Part shown: positions 60,084 through 64,000 of the stretch, piece by piece
Numbering within the stretch: the first letter of the stretch is position 1
How the letters are laid out: each line of letters starts with the position of its first letter
Assembly: GCA_036186865.1 (NCBI GenBank)
Contig: AP025065.1
Span: 9,738,244-9,802,243, forward strand
DNA from: Eustoma russellianum
Taxonomy: Eukaryota > Streptophyta > Magnoliopsida > Gentianales > Gentianaceae
Direction of reading: 5' to 3'
Length of the DNA: 64,000 bases
Translations under genes and position numbers: made by a program
The notes under the pieces: generated by a model
Told to the model about the DNA's origin: nothing
What the model saw: only the letters and a program-made list of their open reading frames with translations
The model's database searches: none

Positions 60084-62487
60084 TGTTGGACCGTGCACCT
60101 GCAATAAATACCACTAGAGGGAGGGTGAATAGTGGTTAGCGGAAATTACACTACTACCCTTTGTTAAAATCCCCTTTGAAAACAGAATCTGAAACCACCT
60201 CAGATTCAGAACCCGTTTTTCAAAAATTCACAAATAATTGTACACAACTCCAAAAATTATGAAAATCTCCAGAATTTAACTTCAATGAGTTAAAAAGACT
60301 CTGTCCAAAAATCAGACAAAAATAAGATCGTTTGTCCTTTCAAACAAATAAAAAGATTCAGATGGTCAATCTGGACAGAATTGGACAGATTGTTGCTGAT
60401 TTTGCAAAACGTATTTCTCTTTGAATACTCAACCAAAAAGGTTGATCTTTATATCAAAACACTCCTTAGGATGTGTAGATGAAGTTTCCAAAAGGCCCTG
60501 ACCTTAGCCAACTCTTGAAAGATACAGAATTTAAGTTTTCTCAAAACTGGTCAGATTGCATCCAGATTGGAGCAGTTATCTTGCAAAGACTGAAAAACTA
60601 ACTTTCCCTTACTCAAATCAAGTGATTCTTGTTGAAAATGAAAGCTAACAGTCTGAAGTATAACTCCACCAAAAATCACGAATTTTGAAAGTGTTTAGAT
60701 ATTTTTTCAAATTGTGAGAAGTTGTGTGAAAACTGCAGTCAAAAACGGGCAGAAAACAAAAATAAAGAAACAAGAGAAGAACACCGAGAATTTATCCTGG
60801 TTCGGTCAATGTGACCTACTCCAGTCTCAAGGAACACCTTTCCTTTGATTTCACTATGGTATGAACCAAATTACAGCAAGAACCAAGCTTGATCCTTGGG
60901 TTAAACACCAACCCTATTCAAGACTTGGATGAACACCTTTATGCAACTCTTGGTTGCAACACCTCTATCACCTATTGATGTAGCCTTATAGATTTGGCTA
61001 ATCAATCTTACAAATCCAACTCAAGAAGGTGTGTATAGTGTAGTTGGACAACAAAGAAAATTGGAACACCTTAGCTACACAAAGTATGAACGAAAATATG
61101 AGAAGAGAATAGCAAGACAACAATCTTCAATTTTTGCTTTCAAGTGTGTGTCTTCTCTTCTTCACCTTGCCTTCTATTTATAGAGTGAATGGATGGCATA
61201 TTCTCTCCAACTTTTAGACCATGTGATGGCTGAGAATTTTGAATTAAAGCACCTCCATAATCATCTCCAACAACCTTGTCTCCATTAACTTCAAATTTGA
61301 AATTTCAAGTTGACAACTTTTGTCAACTAGCTTGTTTTTGAATTGTCCACTTGCCCAAAAGTCATAAAATGAGTATACCACCTTCTCCACCTGTTTATGG
61401 ACGTTTTTGATGTTGTATGTATGTATACCAACTCATATTTTGTGAATAAAAAATAATGAATAAGTGTTGACAAGATTATGTCAACATATAACACCAAAAT
61501 TCATACTTTCTTCTCCTTTACATATTGTGATGAATCTTGCACCAAGGACACCTTGTAATCTCTAAAAGATGATGATTAATATCCTCTTATAACATATATA
61601 AGAGGGTCTTCAAGAAAAAATAGAATGTGACATCTCAAATCGTCACATATCCAGCTATAGTCAATAATATCATCGGTTGAGAGAATAAGATATAAGATCA
61701 CCATATAATCTTCAAAATAATAATAACACAGCTCCAGAATGAAGATAATAATATGCTCAAGAGATTCCTTGAGTGAAAATACCAAAAATACCCTTGGGGG
61801 TAAAATGACCAAAATACCCCTGGTGTGAGAAAACTCCAGAAATACCCCCGATGGTCAAAAATAATCACAATACCACCTTTGTCATGATATCCAAGATAAT
61901 AATATGCACTTGAAATATTTTTCACCATATGATGTTCCTACAAAACTTAAAATACCAATTTTGCCTTTTTTGGTAAGTTGTAGAAACTTCCAAGGCACGT
62001 TAGTCACAAGACAATAATAATCACCAAAAACACATAATAAGCACATAATGAGCACATATAAATCATGTACAAATGAAAACAGCCATTTTATCATATTTTA
62101 GAAAATTATTTCTAAAAACTATAGACATCGATCGATCGAAGTACCTCAGCTTCATAGATCGATGTCTCACATAAAGGTTCAGGTTTTGTCTCTGACCTAC
62201 ATCGATCGATCGAAGTGAGAGTTTGATGTACATTGATCGATCGATGTGTCTTAGGTTTAGAGATCGATGTCTCACAGAAAGGTCTTAAACTTTTCTGCCT
62301 TACATAGATCGATCGATGTGGGAGATCTATGTACATAGATCGATCGATGTGCAACAACCTGAGAGATCGATGTCAACTTGTTCAACTTATTTAACTTTTA
62401 ATCACATATAACACCATGTGTGACATTTTTAAATATTCATCACTTAAAATCATGACTTTGAAAATTATCCAAACATATTTCTCAACA
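60084..62487 (-). repeat. 3' LTR of a Sirevirus copia element (2.4 kb)
   Basis: On the minus strand it starts TGTTGAGAAATATG at 62487, after a polypurine tract, and ends GCACGGTCCAACA at 60084. Its left neighbour is the broken gypsy frame, last five bases AAGTG. The LTR holds an ATCGATCGAT palindrome array (62125-62372). No coding sequence. Confidence 0.85.
62125..62372. repeat. ATCGATCGAT palindrome array in copia LTR
   Basis: At least eight ACATCGATCGATCGA / GATCGATGTCTCAC type sites, arranged in pairs with short spacers including GTACCTCAG. Confidence 0.8.
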
Positions 62488-62798
62488 TTCTCCCCCTTTT
62501 GGATGATTTTCAAAATAACCTAACATGATTTTAATGTCACAACTTGTAACCAAAAATTTAACCAAATGTTTAACCAAAAGTTTAACCAAATGTTTTCAAC
62601 TATGTTTTCAACGTTTAAATAGTATGTTGCTCCCCCTCAACTCATACTCTCCCCCTTAACCTATGCTCCATAATTTATACCAATAAAAACTTAGCATATG
62701 ATTCATCATGACTTACCAACTAAAACATGACTTACCAACTAAAATCATGTTCTTATTCTATCTCCCCCTTTATTTTGCAAATCATGCAAAAGATATAA
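62488..62798 (-). other. Sirevirus 3' untranslated region with four polypurine tracts
   Basis: AAAAGGGGGAGAA abuts the LTR (62488-62500). Further tracts are TGAGGGGGAG (62631-62640), TTAAGGGGGAGAG (62648-62660) and AAGGGGGAGA (62761-62770). Repeated tracts here are a reported Sirevirus hallmark. No env-like frame is present. Confidence 0.8.
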
Positions 62799-64000
62799 CT
62801 ATACAATGGTACCGTAAGTCATCATTCCTAATTTGGCTCGTAAGTTTTCAAAAGTTGCTTGATTAAGGGGTTTGGTGAAGATGTCAGCGATTTGGTGATC
62901 AGTTCTTATATGGTTTATCATTATATCCTCATTTTGAACATGATCACGAAGAAAGTGATATCGCACCTCAATGTGTTTGGCCTTAGAATGAAGCACCGGA
63001 TTCCGTGAAAGATTGATTGCACTTGTGCTATCGCATAAAATTGGAATCCTATTCATTTTAATGCCAAAATCACTAAGTTGCTGTTTAAGCCAAAGTATTT
63101 GGGTAGTACATAAACTCAAAGCGATATACTCAGTTTCAGTGGTAGAAAGAGCTACACTAGCTTGCTTTTTAGAAAACCAAGAAATCAAGTTGGTTCCTAT
63201 GAATTGACAAGTACCGCTAGTGGATTTTCTATCTAATTTGCAACCACCATAATCAGCATCACTATATGCGTGTAATTCCAACTTAGCGTTTCTATCATAC
63301 CACAGTCCTAAGTGAGGTGTATGCTTAAGATATCTAAAGATCTTTTTAACTGCATTGTAATGTGATACCTTAGGACAAGATTGAAACCTAGCACACATAC
63401 ACACACTAAACATGATATCAGGTCTTGATGCAGTTAAGTATAATAGTGATCCAATCATAGACCTATAGAGTGTGTCATCAAAAGTTTTACCATTTTCATC
63501 ATTGTCTAGTTTGGTGCTAACACTCATGGGGGTAGGTGTTGGTTTTAATTCTTCAAAGCCAAACTTCTTCATCATATCATTGACATACTTAAGTTGGCTA
63601 ATGTGAATTCCTTGAGGGGTTTGTTTGATTTGAAGTCCTAAGAAATAATTCAACTCTCCTACCATTGACATTTCAAATTCTGACTTCATACATTCTTCGA
63701 AGTCTTTTACTAAGGCAGGGTTTGTTGAACCAAAGATTATATCATCTACATAGATTTGAACTATTAACAAATCATTATCTTTTTGTCTTAGAAATAATGT
63801 GTTGTCTATTGTTCCCCTTTGATAATTATTTGCAATAAGAAAGTTCGCAAATCTATCATACCAAGCTCTTGGAGCTTGTTTCAAACCATATAGAGCTTTC
63901 TTAAGCTTGTAAACATGGTTAGGATTCTTTGGATCTTCGAATCCAGGGGGTTGTTTGACAAACACCTCTTCTTGAATGTATCCATTCAAGAATGCACTTT
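62799..64000 (-). CDS. Sirevirus pol C-terminus: RT and RNase H (partial, intact frame)
   Basis: An open frame of about 400 codons enters from beyond the right edge and stops at 62799. RT: QEEVFVKQPPGFEDP, LYGLKQAPRAWYDR, active site IYVDDIIFGSTN, GELNYFLGLQIKQ. The connection domain has SRPDIMFSVCMCARFQ. RNase H: SDADYGGCKLDRKSTSG, ALSTTETEYIAL, then HSKAKHIEVRYHFLRDHV and IADIFTKPL near the end. Key Asp and Glu residues are present and no frameshift is seen. This copy is younger than the gypsy element it interrupts. SIRE/Maximus (Sirevirus) placement comes from the IKQTPQGIHISQLKY-type motifs, the long LTR and the repeated polypurine tracts. Confidence 0.9.
   Translation of the reverse strand, partial: SAFLNGYIQEEVFVKQPPGFEDPKNPNHVYKLKKALYGLKQAPRAWYDRFANFLIANNYQRGTIDNTLFLRQKDNDLLIVQIYVDDIIFGSTNPALVKDFEECMKSEFEMSMVGELNYFLGLQIKQTPQGIHISQLKYVNDMMKKFGFEELKPTPTPMSVSTKLDNDENGKTFDDTLYRSMIGSLLYLTASRPDIMFSVCMCARFQSCPKVSHYNAVKKIFRYLKHTPHLGLWYDRNAKLELHAYSDADYGGCKLDRKSTSGTCQFIGTNLISWFSKKQASVALSTTETEYIALSLCTTQILWLKQQLSDFGIKMNRIPILCDSTSAINLSRNPVLHSKAKHIEVRYHFLRDHVQNEDIMINHIRTDHQIADIFTKPLNQATFENLRAKLGMMTYGTIV

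Overview
This is nuclear DNA of a flowering plant. It is almost certainly a eudicot; asterid is a guess from the Au-like SINE tails. One intact host gene lies in a dense bed of nested transposable elements. Dicot-style evidence is the six-exon inositol transporter gene with GT-AG introns, chromoviruses primed by initiator-Met tRNA, a Sirevirus, a TRIM, plant SINE-like repeats, and Mutator-like elements with 9-bp target duplications. All coordinates were read by eye.

Region 1 (1-17344). Two near-identical minus-strand Ty3/gypsy chromovirus bodies (Tekay/Del-like: gag, protease, RT, RNase H, integrase, chromodomain) form a chain LTR-body A-LTR-body B-LTR. The middle LTR (5975-9876) serves both bodies and carries a complete 408-bp TRIM with a perfect 5-bp duplication. 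The bodies have candidate introns at the gag/protease junction and inside RT.

Region 2 (17345-31929). Plus-strand, mostly non-coding gypsy-type LTR elements with very long LTRs. Each LTR family has its own minisatellite. The Region 1 chain is inserted into the internal part of one of these elements.

Region 3 (31930-44416). Intergenic DNA with tRNA-like SINEs, a 1.7-kb foldback MULE, a decayed Ty1/copia element lacking gag, a Stowaway-like MITE, a SINE/LINE-like tail repeat and a 188-bp MULE-type MITE.

Region 4 (44417-51446). A complete INT1-type vacuolar inositol/H+ symporter gene on the minus strand. Six exons give 496 residues with no frame errors.

Region 5 (51447-64000). A MITE, an old LTR fragment, a 941-bp MULE, then a plus-strand chromovirus (LTR 55754-58061, gag, protease). 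That element is cut at the start of RT by a Sirevirus copia element on the minus strand. The Sirevirus has an intact RT-RNase H frame and runs off the right edge.

The most notable signals are: (i) a gag/protease intron at the same codon and phase in two diverged chromovirus families; (ii) similar ATCGATCGAT palindrome arrays in the LTRs of a copia and a gypsy element; (iii) the shared-LTR chain with its nested TRIM; and (iv) three MULE-type elements with perfect 9-bp target duplications.
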